A DNA stretch of 64,000 nucleotides, taken from contig NZ_QGGL01000012.1 of NCBI RefSeq assembly GCF_003148565.1, positions 1-64,000 of the forward strand. Reading direction: 5' to 3'. The translations under genes and the position numbers were made by a program. A model generated the notes under the pieces. That model was given only the letters and a program-made list of their open reading frames with translations. It did not search any database and had not been told where the DNA came from. Shown here piece by piece: positions 1 through 8,413 of this stretch (positions are counted from its first letter, which is position 1; each line of letters begins with the position of its first letter). The stretch comes from Tumebacillus permanentifrigoris. GTDB lineage: Bacteria; Bacillota; Bacilli; Tumebacillales; Tumebacillaceae.

Positions 1-371
1 TCCCCGAAGATTTCGCCAACATCGCACCCCAGCAGACCTTGGATATTCCGATCTTCAAACACGTTGAACAGGTCATACGCGTCCAACCGCTTCGCTTCAT
101 AGAGCTCGATGTGAAGTGCGACGATCTGTTTCCCTGCGACGGACAGGACTTCTGACATTTGATGGAGGATCTTGTAGTGCGCCTGTTCTGCCTCAACCTG
201 TCGGGCTTCCAGCTCAGATGCTAAGACGTTGAGGTCTGCTGCTACTCCCCCAAGTACCACGCCGTTGTCGTAGGTGAGTTCCTTGGCGACGCTGGTGGTG
301 ATCCGGGCGAGTTCTTGCAACTTCTCTGGCGACAGCTTTGCCACCGGGATCTTGATGGTCGGTTCGTTCAT
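1..371 (-). CDS. Phage hypothetical protein (3' end outside window)
   Basis: Reading leftward from an ATG at 371, the frame stays open to the window edge (about 123 codons), so the C-terminus is missing. The visible part begins MNEPTIKIPVAKLSPEKLQE and contains a long helical, Glu/Ala-rich stretch (about residues 50-90) that could form a coiled coil. The start overlaps the stop of the upstream HTH gene by ATGA, which indicates translational coupling in the phage early operon. I do not recognise the family. Confidence 0.6.
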   Translation of the reverse strand, partial: MNEPTIKIPVAKLSPEKLQELARITTSVAKELTYDNGVVLGGVAADLNVLASELEARQVEAEQAHYKILHQMSEVLSVAGKQIVALHIELYEAKRLDAYDLFNVFEDRNIQGLLGCDVGEIFG

Positions 372-742
372 GCGGTCTCACCCTCTCTTTTCATGAGTTC
401 GCCGTACAAGAATTCAGCTTCAGCTTGTGATTTCGGTTTGTTAGAGAGCGTCATTGCCAGAATCAGACCAATCCGCATCGTGTCCGCCCGATCGCTCCAC
501 CCGACTTTCTCCCGAATGCTCTGAACGATCTTCTTAACTTGGTAGACCGATACGCCAAACTCGGCTGCTATTTTTTTCTGACCGACAAAAGTTGCTACGC
601 GGACGATAACCGATGTCTGCGTTTCGTCCAGTCCCTTTTCAGCCGCCCATGCCCGGACATCTTTCAGGTACTGCTCTTTCGTGCGCTCTGATTGCGGTTC
701 GTGCTTCGGTTCTTCGAACATCGTCGTTTGTTCAAAGAGCAT
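368..742 (-). CDS. Phage HTH DNA-binding protein, hypothetical
   Basis: This is a 124-residue protein. Residues about 52-75 (VGQKKIAAEFGVSVYQVKKI) read as a helix-turn-helix of the kind seen in LuxR-like and sigma-region-4-like phage regulators. An AGAGAGGAG ribosome binding site lies 9 bases before the ATG. It is the penultimate visible gene of the early operon, where late-gene activators or terminase-small-subunit-like proteins often sit. The exact role cannot be told from sequence. Confidence 0.6.
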   Translation of the reverse strand: MLFEQTTMFEEPKHEPQSERTKEQYLKDVRAWAAEKGLDETQTSVIVRVATFVGQKKIAAEFGVSVYQVKKIVQSIREKVGWSDRADTMRIGLILAMTLSNKPKSQAEAEFLYGELMKREGETA

Positions 743-795
743 CGGGCGATTCTCCTCTCTCTACCGGACGGCCATCAGCCGCCGGCTACCAAATC

Positions 796-1818
796 TCAGG
801 GCGAACCTCCGTCTGCGCCGCGCATCGCACCAGCGGGCCATACGAACCCGCTCAGGTCTTCGAGTTGCAGCGCATCTTCGGACAGTGCCCAATGTTTCCA
901 CTTTTCGAAATCTGGATGGTCGAGCGGGAGGCGGTGGAGTCTGCCCTTGTTCGCTTTCTCTTCCAGTGTCAACTTGTTGTCGATGGTGAACTGAATCTTT
1001 CGTTCGATGTATGCTAGGCGAGCGAAGCGTTCCGGCGCGATCTCTCGCATCATCGCCCATAGGTCGGCGGTGTTGAAAATGCAACCGAAGCACGAGCACC
1101 GGGAGAAGCCAAGCAGGTAGGCCGGATGCGGCAGGAGATTGAACCGTTCGAAGATCGCCCACACCTCGCGTTCTGTCCAGTCGATGACCATTCTCCACTG
1201 GTCGACGCGACGGCGCTGGCTGTTGGACTTGTGAGGAAGGACCTCATCGTACTTCGCACGAGCCGACGACTCCTCACGTCGTTCGCCTGTCACTAAGAGG
1301 ATTTCGAGACCGGGCCGGGCAAGTTCGGGGTGGTTGTTCAGCACGCGGGTGGAGACATCGATCTTCAACGACGAGCTGCACCACCGCGTCTGGAGGCTTG
1401 CGGACATTGCTGGCCAGCGTCTTCGGGTTGCGACTTTCGCGCCCTGCCCAGCTGCAAGAGCGACCACCGCGCCATTGTGTTCGAACATGATAGGCGCTGA
1501 CACCGCGTTCGTCTTCATGAGCTCAGACAGGAAGCCGCCTTTTCGCCACTGGAACTCCAACTTCAACCCGAACTTCTGTGCGAACAGTTCGAGGTACCGC
1601 CGCGTACACGGCCAGTCCATGAATTGCCTGTCTCGTCCGTCAACTTCTTGATGCCAGAGCCTGATTTTCTCAGGCGAGATGCCTCGTTCTAGGAGGTGAA
1701 GCACGCATGCCACACTGTCCTTGCCGCCAGAGATTTGGACGATGATGACGTCGTATTCTGACAGCGTGAGCAGTTCGTGCTCTTTATCTTCGAATCGCTC
1801 TGCTTGAACAGCCTGCAT
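796..1818 (-). CDS. Phage PAPS-reductase-like PP-loop ATPase
   Basis: This 340-residue protein has the PP-loop SGGKDS at residues 30-35, the ATP pyrophosphatase signature of the PAPS reductase/adenine nucleotide alpha hydrolase superfamily. A cysteine cluster (CSCFGC) lies near residue 240, followed by a helical C-terminus. Family members adenylylate substrates in sulfate reduction, tRNA thiolation or DNA phosphorothioation (DndC-like). Phage copies are common but their substrates are mostly unknown. It lies in a minus-strand run with a hypothetical gene and a radical SAM gene just upstream. The fold call is firm; the substrate is not known. Confidence 0.8.
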   Translation of the reverse strand: MQAVQAERFEDKEHELLTLSEYDVIIVQISGGKDSVACVLHLLERGISPEKIRLWHQEVDGRDRQFMDWPCTRRYLELFAQKFGLKLEFQWRKGGFLSELMKTNAVSAPIMFEHNGAVVALAAGQGAKVATRRRWPAMSASLQTRWCSSSLKIDVSTRVLNNHPELARPGLEILLVTGERREESSARAKYDEVLPHKSNSQRRRVDQWRMVIDWTEREVWAIFERFNLLPHPAYLLGFSRCSCFGCIFNTADLWAMMREIAPERFARLAYIERKIQFTIDNKLTLEEKANKGRLHRLPLDHPDFEKWKHWALSEDALQLEDLSGFVWPAGAMRGADGGSP

Positions 1819-1841
1819 AGGTGCTTCTCTCCCTTCCCTTC

Positions 1842-2285
1842 TTACACAGCGCCTTTCGGATTGCGGATAGATACCTTGATCTCATTTACCGCTTCTCTGA
1901 GTTTTCTAACACTCTCTTTTGAAACATGCCGCAACTCCGGTAGATATATCGAATTAAGATCGTTTATAGCAACTCGTATCGCCTGTTGCATATCTAGCAC
2001 GTCTTTGTTGGTCATGACATAGGAATTCACAAACTCTATTGCGATCTGGTTATAGTCGGTAACATCCGTTTTACGAACGACTCTCTCTTCGATCTCGGGG
2101 TGCATCATTTGTACCCTGCAGCTGTTCGTGGTGACCTGGATGTTGAGTAATACAGATCCAGCCCACATATCAAACATTTGGTTATCCGGGAAGTCCCACT
2201 CCAATTTGAATTGGCACCCAAGTTCGTTCCAGTTCGAGATGGCAGCTTGCCACTCTTGAGGGAAAATACTCAATTTTTCAATCAC
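1842..2285 (-). CDS. Phage hypothetical protein between radical SAM and PP-loop genes
   Basis: This is a 147-residue protein. I chose the GTG at 2285 because a GAGGAG ribosome binding site sits 8 bases upstream; the longer open frame overlaps the radical SAM gene and has a low-complexity Arg-rich N-terminus. Visible features are mixed alpha/beta composition and two or three tryptophans in the first half. No motif is recognised. Its position between two enzyme genes makes it a candidate partner of them. Confidence 0.6.
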   Translation of the reverse strand: MIEKLSIFPQEWQAAISNWNELGCQFKLEWDFPDNQMFDMWAGSVLLNIQVTTNSCRVQMMHPEIEERVVRKTDVTDYNQIAIEFVNSYVMTNKDVLDMQQAIRVAINDLNSIYLPELRHVSKESVRKLREAVNEIKVSIRNPKGAV

Positions 2286-2301
2286 GTTTTTATCTCCTCT
2301 T

Positions 2302-3399
2302 CTATACCGCGAACAGGTCGAGTGCCGTCTGCGCTGCCTGTTCGCGCTGGTCTTTTTCCCGCCGTTCAATCTCATCCATGTACGGGCGGAACTCCTCGAA
2401 CGAACAGGCTTTGAATCCGCGCCCGTTTACCCACTTTTTCAGGTGACGAACGTGCGGGAGTTGCGGGTTCCCTTTGCCGTCGACGCCGTTCTTACCGTTC
2501 AGATCCCGGAACTGCATCGCGTAGACCTCGCACCCCAACTCACGGAGTGTGCGGAAGCGGTGCATGTCCTCCTCCAGCGTCGTGTCGAACCCGATCAGCA
2601 TGTAGAACGTCAGGTGGTGAGGAGGAATGCCGTGAGCTTTCAGTCGGGCGATCTGTTCCGGGACGGTCTTGCTCATGACATACTCGACACGCTGGCCGGT
2701 CGCGGGGTCGATCTTCCGTTTGATCATCTGGTCCCATGAAAAGTGGAGCATGCGGCTGGTCTTGGCGAAGTTGTAATATTTCACCGATGCCAGCGCCTCT
2801 GCGTGGCGGTCAGTGACGAGCGTGATGTCGTTCGCCTGGTTCCAGTTCACCGTCAGGCCGCGCTCGCGGATCTCCTCCACGTCCTCGAAGAATCCGATGT
2901 CCGCGAGGCTGTTGTTGTTTAGCAGCACAAGGTGGTTACTTCGCGGGTTCACCAGCTCGCCGACAGTGGCGACTCGGTACTCCCGAAGACCTTCCTTACG
3001 CGGGACCACACAGAACGAGCAACCGACGTGGCAACCGCGAATCGTGAAGCCAATCCCGTAGTCGATGTCGTACAGGTCGTATGTCCATTGATGCCCGATA
3101 TTTTCCATTTCGGGGGGGAGTTTACTTCTCCAATCCGCGCCCGTCCCGCCGACCACTACCTCGTCTGCTCGGCTCTTGAAGTAGGGCATCTGCCGTTCCA
3201 GCGCCTGCCTTGACCAAGAGAAGATCGTCGAGATGTAGAGCTTGTCCACCCGCTCACCTTTCCACGGATACACGATCTCGTCGCCGCGCTCCATGTGGTA
3301 TCCGAAGATTTTCCCGCAAGCGAGGTTTGGGAACTTCTCGTGCTTGCCGTGGCCCATTTTCTCTTTTTTCGTGTCGATGTCGAGGATGCCGATACGCAT
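2302..3399 (-). CDS. Phage radical SAM protein
   Basis: This 365-residue protein carries CHVGCSFC around residues 128-135, the CxxxCxxC iron-sulfur/SAM motif of radical SAM enzymes. The first ~100 residues (starting MRIGILDIDT) resemble the Rossmann-like N-terminus of B12-binding-type radical SAM proteins, without an evident DxHxxG cobalamin motif. GIGFTIRG precedes the cluster motif, as in related families. The ribosome binding site GGAGGGAGG supports the ATG at 3399. The substrate is unknown. It is followed by a hypothetical gene and a PP-loop gene on the same strand. Confidence 0.82.
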   Translation of the reverse strand: MRIGILDIDTKKEKMGHGKHEKFPNLACGKIFGYHMERGDEIVYPWKGERVDKLYISTIFSWSRQALERQMPYFKSRADEVVVGGTGADWRSKLPPEMENIGHQWTYDLYDIDYGIGFTIRGCHVGCSFCVVPRKEGLREYRVATVGELVNPRSNHLVLLNNNSLADIGFFEDVEEIRERGLTVNWNQANDITLVTDRHAEALASVKYYNFAKTSRMLHFSWDQMIKRKIDPATGQRVEYVMSKTVPEQIARLKAHGIPPHHLTFYMLIGFDTTLEEDMHRFRTLRELGCEVYAMQFRDLNGKNGVDGKGNPQLPHVRHLKKWVNGRGFKACSFEEFRPYMDEIERREKDQREQAAQTALDLFAV

Positions 3400-3479
3400 C
3401 GTCTTCCCCCTCCCTCCACCGAAATCGGCGGTCGTTTATCGGCGGTAGTAGACTATCCAGTCTCCCTCACCGTCAGGTG

Positions 3480-4202
3480 CTATGCATTGAGCGGCACAGC
3501 CGGGCTCCAAGCGCGGATGAACTCCACGGCCACCTCGAAGTCCTTGGGCTTGATGTCTCGGTAGGACTCCACTCCGAAGTGTTGGTAGATGTCGGCGTAG
3601 ATTTGTGTGAAGAGTGGCTTGCGCCTCGGGTTCCGCTTTTTCTTACCGTCGTCCCCGATGATGTCCGGCTCCAGTGTTCCGATCCGCTTGTCGATTGCGT
3701 GTTTCACCTTGGTCTGCGCGTGATTGTTGATCGTGAGCGCATTGTCCAGCTCGTAGGATAGTCGGTCGAACTTCACTTCGCTTGCTTGCAGAGCTTCTTG
3801 CGTTGTCGCGGCCAGTCGAGATACTGCTGCGAGGATTTCGGTGGCCTGCACGACCAGCGCGTCTGTTGCACCCGCCGTCGTATAACTTCCCGTCCGACGG
3901 ATTGTCGGCAGAACCTCCTCCACGACCCAATCGCTGAATCGCTCGGCTTCGGCCTTGCGACTTGTGAAGATGAGTTTGTAGAGCCCGGCTTCATTCACGA
4001 CAGACATCAGTTGGTTGCCGCCAAGGGTACCCACGGAATGGGACCCCTTTTGTTTTCCGCTAAGGCGAGCGAGCGCGGTGTCATGCTTAGCCAACCCAAG
4101 CACTTCACAAACGTCCTTCGCCACAAACCAAGGGGCCCCATTGATGATAACGGTCCGCACTTCTCGCCCCTCGTACTTGAACACGTTCTGTAACTCTTGC
4201 AT
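3480..4202 (-). CDS. Phage antirepressor, BRO-N plus ORF6C type
   Basis: This 240-residue protein has two parts. The N-terminal ~100 residues match a BRO-N domain (FVAKDVCEVLGLAKHDTALA, then VNEAGLYKLIFTSRKAEAE and VLPTIRRTG). The C-terminal ~80 residues resemble ORF6C, with FTQIYADIYQHFGVESYRDI and the end EFIRAW. Such proteins antagonise CI-type repressors or act as lytic regulators. The ATG has an AAGGAG ribosome binding site. It is unusual in lying far from the repressor, deep in the early operon. Confidence 0.88.
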   Translation of the reverse strand: MQELQNVFKYEGREVRTVIINGAPWFVAKDVCEVLGLAKHDTALARLSGKQKGSHSVGTLGGNQLMSVVNEAGLYKLIFTSRKAEAERFSDWVVEEVLPTIRRTGSYTTAGATDALVVQATEILAAVSRLAATTQEALQASEVKFDRLSYELDNALTINNHAQTKVKHAIDKRIGTLEPDIIGDDGKKKRNPRRKPLFTQIYADIYQHFGVESYRDIKPKDFEVAVEFIRAWSPAVPLNA

Positions 4203-4235
4203 CGTGCTTGCTCCTTCCGTTATGAGGTACCCTTG

Positions 4236-4685
4236 CTACTCGCTTTTCTTCTTGCGAGGCTTCGACTTCCGCTTGGACAGGCGCACCTTCACGACCGTCT
4301 CGGTCTGCGTGTGCTTGGAGATCATGTCCGGGGTGAGCTTGCCTTGCGAGGTGAGGATCGAATAGTCGAACGGTGTTTTCAGCTCGTCTTTGGCGACCAG
4401 CATCTCGTTGGCCAGAGAGTCCTTGTCGAACACGTCCTTCACGTAGGCTTTCTTGGCCAGCACCGCGTACTCGCCGTTCGGCAGCGGCAGTACCAGGTCG
4501 TCCTCGACATCCTCCAAGCCTTCGAAGAACGCTTCGATCTCCTCGAACAGGAGTTTGTTTTCTTCCTTGCGCTCTTTCTCGATTTCTTTGTTCTGGAAGT
4601 AGCGCAGGATCTTGTCCTCCAGTTCCAGCTTCTTACGCTCGTTGGCCTCGACGGCCGGCGCGGTGGTTTCAGTTGCGGTGGTCAT
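4236..4685 (-). CDS. Phage hypothetical protein, charged and helical
   Basis: This is a 149-residue protein. I placed the start at the ATG at 4685 because GAGGAG precedes it and because it gives an ATGA overlap with the RusA stop; the longer frame runs into rusA. It is highly charged, with a Glu/Lys-rich predicted coiled coil at about residues 15-55 and a very basic C-terminus (KRKSKPRKKK). The tail suggests nucleic-acid contact. No family is recognised. Confidence 0.6.
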   Translation of the reverse strand: MTTATETTAPAVEANERKKLELEDKILRYFQNKEIEKERKEENKLLFEEIEAFFEGLEDVEDDLVLPLPNGEYAVLAKKAYVKDVFDKDSLANEMLVAKDELKTPFDYSILTSQGKLTPDMISKHTQTETVVKVRLSKRKSKPRKKKSE

Positions 4686-5074
4686 GCGGGTTGCTCCTCT
4701 CTCTGCTCCAGCGGGTAGAACACGATCTCGATACGCGGGTTGTTCTTGTCGTGGTGGAAGTCCATGTAGCGCGGCAGGAGCCATTGGTCATCGTCGAACA
4801 CGATGCCTTCGAGCGAATCCCAGAGGAGCTTGCCGATGTTCTCTACATCGCGCTTGCGCTTGCTCGGCCAGTACACCGTGACCTCTGCGACGACTTTCTC
4901 ATCCTTGGTCATTTTCCAACCGGCTTTTTGCATAGCGGAGCAGGCAAAGATCTGAACAGCGTCCTTCCACATCTTTCCGTCCGGCGTGACGACTCGGCGG
5001 CTGATCGAGACGTTGCGGTACACGTGGTTCATGGACGGCGGGTTGCCGGGGATCGTCAGGTTCAACTTTCTCAT
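4682..5074 (-). CDS. rusA: RusA-family Holliday junction resolvase
   Basis: This 130-residue protein is about the usual RusA length. It has the family start (LTIPGNPPSMNHVYR) and the catalytic acidic region KRKRDVENIGKLLWDSLEG followed by FDDDQW, where RusA places its metal-binding aspartates. It would cut four-way junctions during phage recombination and replication. It overlaps its neighbours by a few bases on both sides, so it is translationally coupled in the early operon. Confidence 0.9.
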   Translation of the reverse strand: MRKLNLTIPGNPPSMNHVYRNVSISRRVVTPDGKMWKDAVQIFACSAMQKAGWKMTKDEKVVAEVTVYWPSKRKRDVENIGKLLWDSLEGIVFDDDQWLLPRYMDFHHDKNNPRIEIVFYPLEQREEQPA

Positions 5075-5283
5075 CGCGCCAACCTCACAATGCTGGTCGG
5101 GATGACAAGTTTCGGTTTGATCAATCCGGGCATGTTCTGGATGATTTCGCAGACTGTCTCGTCGTCGGAGCAGATCAACTTCAAGCTACGAACCTCCGCT
5201 TCGCCACTGCGCTTTGCGAGTGCTGCACGAATGGCTTTCTCGTTACGAGCGTCGATTGACGGGCGCTTGCCTCGTTTCCCCAT
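5071..5283 (-). CDS. Small phage hypothetical protein
   Basis: This is a 70-residue protein starting MGKRGKRPS, with a GGGAGAGGGG ribosome binding site upstream. Its stop overlaps the start of rusA. The N-terminus is basic and the rest is mixed. No recognisable domain is present. Confidence 0.55.
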   Translation of the reverse strand: MGKRGKRPSIDARNEKAIRAALAKRSGEAEVRSLKLICSDDETVCEIIQNMPGLIKPKLVIPTSIVRLAR

Positions 5284-5300
5284 AGATCCCCTCTCCCTTC

Positions 5301-5474
5301 TCAGGCTCTTGCTCTGTACAGCACAACCCAACCGTCAGGTGTCTCCTTGGGCTCCTGTGTTTCGTACCCAAGGTTTTGAAGGTCGTTTCGATACCGATCC
5401 GCCAGCTCTGGCTTCGGTAACGGGATGGTTCGATTCCAGCCCCGTGAACTGAAATTAATCGCGGTCTGTATCAT
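5301..5474 (-). CDS. Small phage hypothetical protein
   Basis: This is a 57-residue protein starting MIQTAINFSSRGW. The start is preceded by GTGGAG and overlaps the 3' end of the small membrane-protein gene upstream by 20 bases, typical of the packed operon. It has Trp and Tyr residues but no motif that I recognise. Confidence 0.5.
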   Translation of the reverse strand: MIQTAINFSSRGWNRTIPLPKPELADRYRNDLQNLGYETQEPKETPDGWVVLYRARA

Positions 5475-5583
5475 CGCTCCACATCCCAGCGGCAACGTGC
5501 AACTTCCCGGTGCGTTGCAGGGTTCCAATCCCTGCGAGCGCCATCACCAGCGCGGTCAGGCCGATCCAGTCGAGCGGGTTCAT
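5455..5583 (-). CDS. Very small phage membrane protein (42 residues)
   Basis: This short frame encodes MNPLDWIGLTALVMALAGIG followed by a basic and then acidic tail of 22 residues. Residues 6-22 form one hydrophobic segment, so a single-pass membrane peptide is likely. The ATG overlaps the stop of the upstream gene as ATGA, which supports translation by coupling. The function is unknown. Confidence 0.5.
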   Translation of the reverse strand: MNPLDWIGLTALVMALAGIGTLQRTGKLHVAAGMWSDDTDRD

Positions 5584-5885
5584 GCAGCACCTTCCTTGTA
5601 GCCCTCGGCCTCGTTCAGCCAGCGGCGGATGGTGGCGATGGCTTCGGAGTCAGTTTTGCAAATCATCGGTTCATATTTGCTCTTCACACCACAAATCACG
5701 ATTCCCCACACGCCGCCATTGGTTGCCATTGCAATGTTAGCTTCGAGAGTGTCGAATTCCAGAAACCCTCCGTAATACGGATCAGGCGCTCGACGCCATC
5801 TCACTCGCCACCCCAAATCTTCCGCCGCGTCGATCAGCGACCGCCACTTACTTGAAAACGTGGCGCGTTGTTCAGGTGTCAGCAT
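5580..5885 (-). CDS. Phage hypothetical protein
   Basis: This is a 101-residue protein with start MLTPEQRATFSSKWRSLIDA. It has an Arg/Trp-rich segment near residue 25 and a Gly/aromatic stretch at 38-70. It overlaps the upstream gene by 7 bases and the following small membrane gene by 4. No family is recognised. Confidence 0.55.
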   Translation of the reverse strand: MLTPEQRATFSSKWRSLIDAAEDLGWRVRWRRAPDPYYGGFLEFDTLEANIAMATNGGVWGIVICGVKSKYEPMICKTDSEAIATIRRWLNEAEGYKEGAA

Positions 5886-6091
5886 GCTGTTGGCTCCTCT
5901 CCAAGACGGTACGCCAGCACCTTACGTGCCTCGTCCGCCGTCAACTTCATGATCGGTTTCACTTCACCGATCGCTTGGCAGATATCCCACTCGATCTCTG
6001 CATACGTCAGTCCCTTCATGGCCGCGATGACTCTGATGTGCAAATCACCAAGCTCGCCGCGAGTGGATCGAACGATGCTGTAAGGCTTCAT
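5879..6091 (-). CDS. Small phage hypothetical protein
   Basis: This is a 70-residue protein. The ATG at 6091 is chosen because GAGGAGG lies upstream; the longer frame would run into dnaB. The sequence starts MKPYSIVRSTRGELGDLHIR. No motif is recognised. It sits just downstream of the helicase gene. Confidence 0.5.
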   Translation of the reverse strand: MKPYSIVRSTRGELGDLHIRVIAAMKGLTYAEIEWDICQAIGEVKPIMKLTADEARKVLAYRLGEEPTAC

Positions 6092-6107
6092 GTTGGGTGG
6101 CCTCCTC

Positions 6108-7472
6108 TTATGCGCCCGGAGCGCGCTCCAAGCTGACAAACTTGTTGAAATTTTTGATGTAGATCAGTTCCACCGTCCCGGTCGCGCCGCCGCGCTGCTT
6201 GCCGATGATGAACTCGACGATGTTTTTCCGCTCGGTCTCCGGGTTGTAGTAATCATCTCGGTACAGGAAGCTCACGATGTCCGCGTCTTGCTCGATACTT
6301 CCGGACTCTCGCAAGTCGGAAAGCATCGGGCGTTTGTCCTGTCTCTGCTCTACAGAGCGCGAAAGCTGGGACAGCGCGATCACCGTGATGTCGAGTTCGC
6401 GGGCGATCAGCTTCAACGTCCGCGAGATTTCCGCGACCTCTTGTTGGCGGTTGTCTGACCGTCTCCCGCGAGGACCTGCGATGAGCTGAAGATAGTCGAT
6501 GAGGACGACATCCAGACCGTGCTTCTCCTTGAGCTTCTGGCACTTCGTGCGGATTTCTTGGACTGTGATACCTGGGGTGTCGTCGATGAAGATTTTAGCT
6601 TCCGACATGGCCCCGACCGCCATTGTCATCTTCGGCCAGTCATCTTCGATGAACATTCCGGTCCGGTACCGCCCTGCATCGATGTTGCCCTCCGCGCAGA
6701 TCATACGGCCGACCAGTTGTTCCTTGGCCATCTCCAGCGAGAAAATTCCGACCGTGCCGTCTTCACGCACCGCCACGTTCGTCGCAAGGTTCAGGGCAAA
6801 TGCTGTTTTGCCGACCGCCGGACGCGCCGCGAGTATGATCAAATCAGATCGGCGAAGACCTGCTAGCATCTTGTCGGCATCCGGGTAACCGGTAGAGATT
6901 CCTCCGCTTGGCACGTTCGACTGCGCTTGGTTGAATGCGAACTCTGATCGGTCGAACTCCGACATGAGGATGTCTTTGATCGGCGTCATAGCACCCTTCT
7001 GACGTCCCTCTCGTGCCTTCTGCGTCCGGCGCTCGACCTCGATCATGACCTCCTCGATATCCTCACCAGACTGAAGCGCTGCTGCCGATTCCCGTTGTGC
7101 GGCGATCAGTTCGCGGGCCCGCCACTTCTCGAACACGGTGTTGGCGTAGAAGTCCACGTTCGCGGCAGTTGGTACACTGTTGCTCAACTGAGCGAGGTAC
7201 GCGACTCCGCCAATCGATTCGATCTTTCCGGCGTCTGCAAGGTGCTTGGAGAGCGTCACGATGTCAACGGGATCTCCTGCGTCGATCATTTCCAACATCG
7301 ATCCGTAGATCGTGCGGTGCTTCGGCTCATGGAACATATCCGCCGTCGGGAGGATTTCTATCACGTCTCCGGACACTTGCAGCTCGATCAGGATCGCACC
7401 CAGCGTCGCCTGCTCGGATTCAAGGTGGTGAGGTAGCTCTTGCTTCGATGTCACTTCGTGCTGTTCGCTCAT
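6108..7472 (-). CDS. dnaB: Phage replicative DNA helicase, DnaB family
   Basis: This 454-residue protein has normal DnaB length. The N-terminal domain begins HLESEQATLGAILIE. Around residue 220 the RecA-like domain carries the Walker A loop ARPAVGKT, then FSLEM, a Walker B (VVLIDYLQLI) and IALSQLSRSVEQR of motif H4. It unwinds DNA at the phage fork as a hexamer. The ATG at 7472 follows GGAGGTGTAGGG. It lies directly downstream of its loader, which in turn follows the initiator gene, so the three form a replication module. Confidence 0.95.
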   Translation of the reverse strand: MSEQHEVTSKQELPHHLESEQATLGAILIELQVSGDVIEILPTADMFHEPKHRTIYGSMLEMIDAGDPVDIVTLSKHLADAGKIESIGGVAYLAQLSNSVPTAANVDFYANTVFEKWRARELIAAQRESAAALQSGEDIEEVMIEVERRTQKAREGRQKGAMTPIKDILMSEFDRSEFAFNQAQSNVPSGGISTGYPDADKMLAGLRRSDLIILAARPAVGKTAFALNLATNVAVREDGTVGIFSLEMAKEQLVGRMICAEGNIDAGRYRTGMFIEDDWPKMTMAVGAMSEAKIFIDDTPGITVQEIRTKCQKLKEKHGLDVVLIDYLQLIAGPRGRRSDNRQQEVAEISRTLKLIARELDITVIALSQLSRSVEQRQDKRPMLSDLRESGSIEQDADIVSFLYRDDYYNPETERKNIVEFIIGKQRGGATGTVELIYIKNFNKFVSLERAPGA

Positions 7473-7474
7473 CC

Positions 7475-8398
7475 CTACACCTCCTCGTCCGGGCCCATCA
7501 TCAGGTCGTAGCTGTTTAGTCGCCAATCCTCACCGGCCATGCGCGCCGGAATCGCGAGTAGTGCTACACGCGACCGAAGTGCGTCGATCTGTTCGGGGTA
7601 CTTCTCGTAGCTCCGCTCGTAGGCCATGTCCGGTCGGAAGTTGCTCGTGAACCATGTTGGCAGTCCAGTTGCGGCACGGGCGTTAAGGATCTTGATCATG
7701 GACTCCAAACCGTAGTCGGTGAGCCTCTCTTGTGCAAACTCGTCTATACCTAGCACCGGTGCTGTCATGTAACGCTCCTGCACCGCGTCTACATCGCCAT
7801 TGAAGCGGATCGCGTCGCGTAGCTGATCGATCATCCGATCGGCTCGCACGTAGACCGCGAGGGTGCCGCGCTCATTCAGACGATTCATTACCGCGAGCAT
7901 GAGGTGCGTTTTGGCGATCCCCGGCGGACCCCAGAGGTACAGGCCGCTTTTGCTTTGACCGTTCAGGAAGCCTTCTGCATGTTGCAGGATGTCGCCGTGG
8001 CGCTTGCGTTGTTGCTCGGGGAAGTTCTCAAAAGTGAATCCACGCTCTTTTGCTGTCATGCCCGATGCGATAAGCATCCGTTCTTGGGACTCTCGGTTCA
8101 GTTGCTCTCGGTAAGGTTTGCAATGAACACCACGCTGAAGTTTGATCTCGCCATCCTTGACGGTGAGAATCGTCACATGCCCTTTAGCTTCGTCGTCACG
8201 CCAGCACCCCGCGAAGTCCGTGCACCTTCTGCAATTCTCGCGGCAGTTCGCTGCATCAAGAATGTCGCCACCACGCTTTCGAATCACTCCGTCATCGATA
8301 TCCGCCAGCTCCGGCAAGAGTTCGCGGAGGATTTGGATTGTTCGAGCGAGGGCGAAGTTACCGCTCGTCGGCATCGCAATTTCGCCGATGTGTTCCAT
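7475..8398 (-). CDS. Phage DnaC/DnaI-like helicase loader
   Basis: This 307-residue AAA+ ATPase has Walker A GPPGIAKTH near residue 156 and Walker B LGIDEFAQE. It ends with a sensor-type helix (SRVALLAIPARM). The first ~70 residues hold a cysteine cluster (CRENCRRCTDFAGC), as in the zinc-binding N-terminus of DnaI-type loaders. It would load the adjacent DnaB hexamer onto the phage origin. GGAGTGACAACG precedes the ATG. Confidence 0.88.
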   Translation of the reverse strand: MEHIGEIAMPTSGNFALARTIQILRELLPELADIDDGVIRKRGGDILDAANCRENCRRCTDFAGCWRDDEAKGHVTILTVKDGEIKLQRGVHCKPYREQLNRESQERMLIASGMTAKERGFTFENFPEQQRKRHGDILQHAEGFLNGQSKSGLYLWGPPGIAKTHLMLAVMNRLNERGTLAVYVRADRMIDQLRDAIRFNGDVDAVQERYMTAPVLGIDEFAQERLTDYGLESMIKILNARAATGLPTWFTSNFRPDMAYERSYEKYPEQIDALRSRVALLAIPARMAGEDWRLNSYDLMMGPDEEV

Positions 8399-8413
8399 TC
8401 GTTGTCACTCCGT

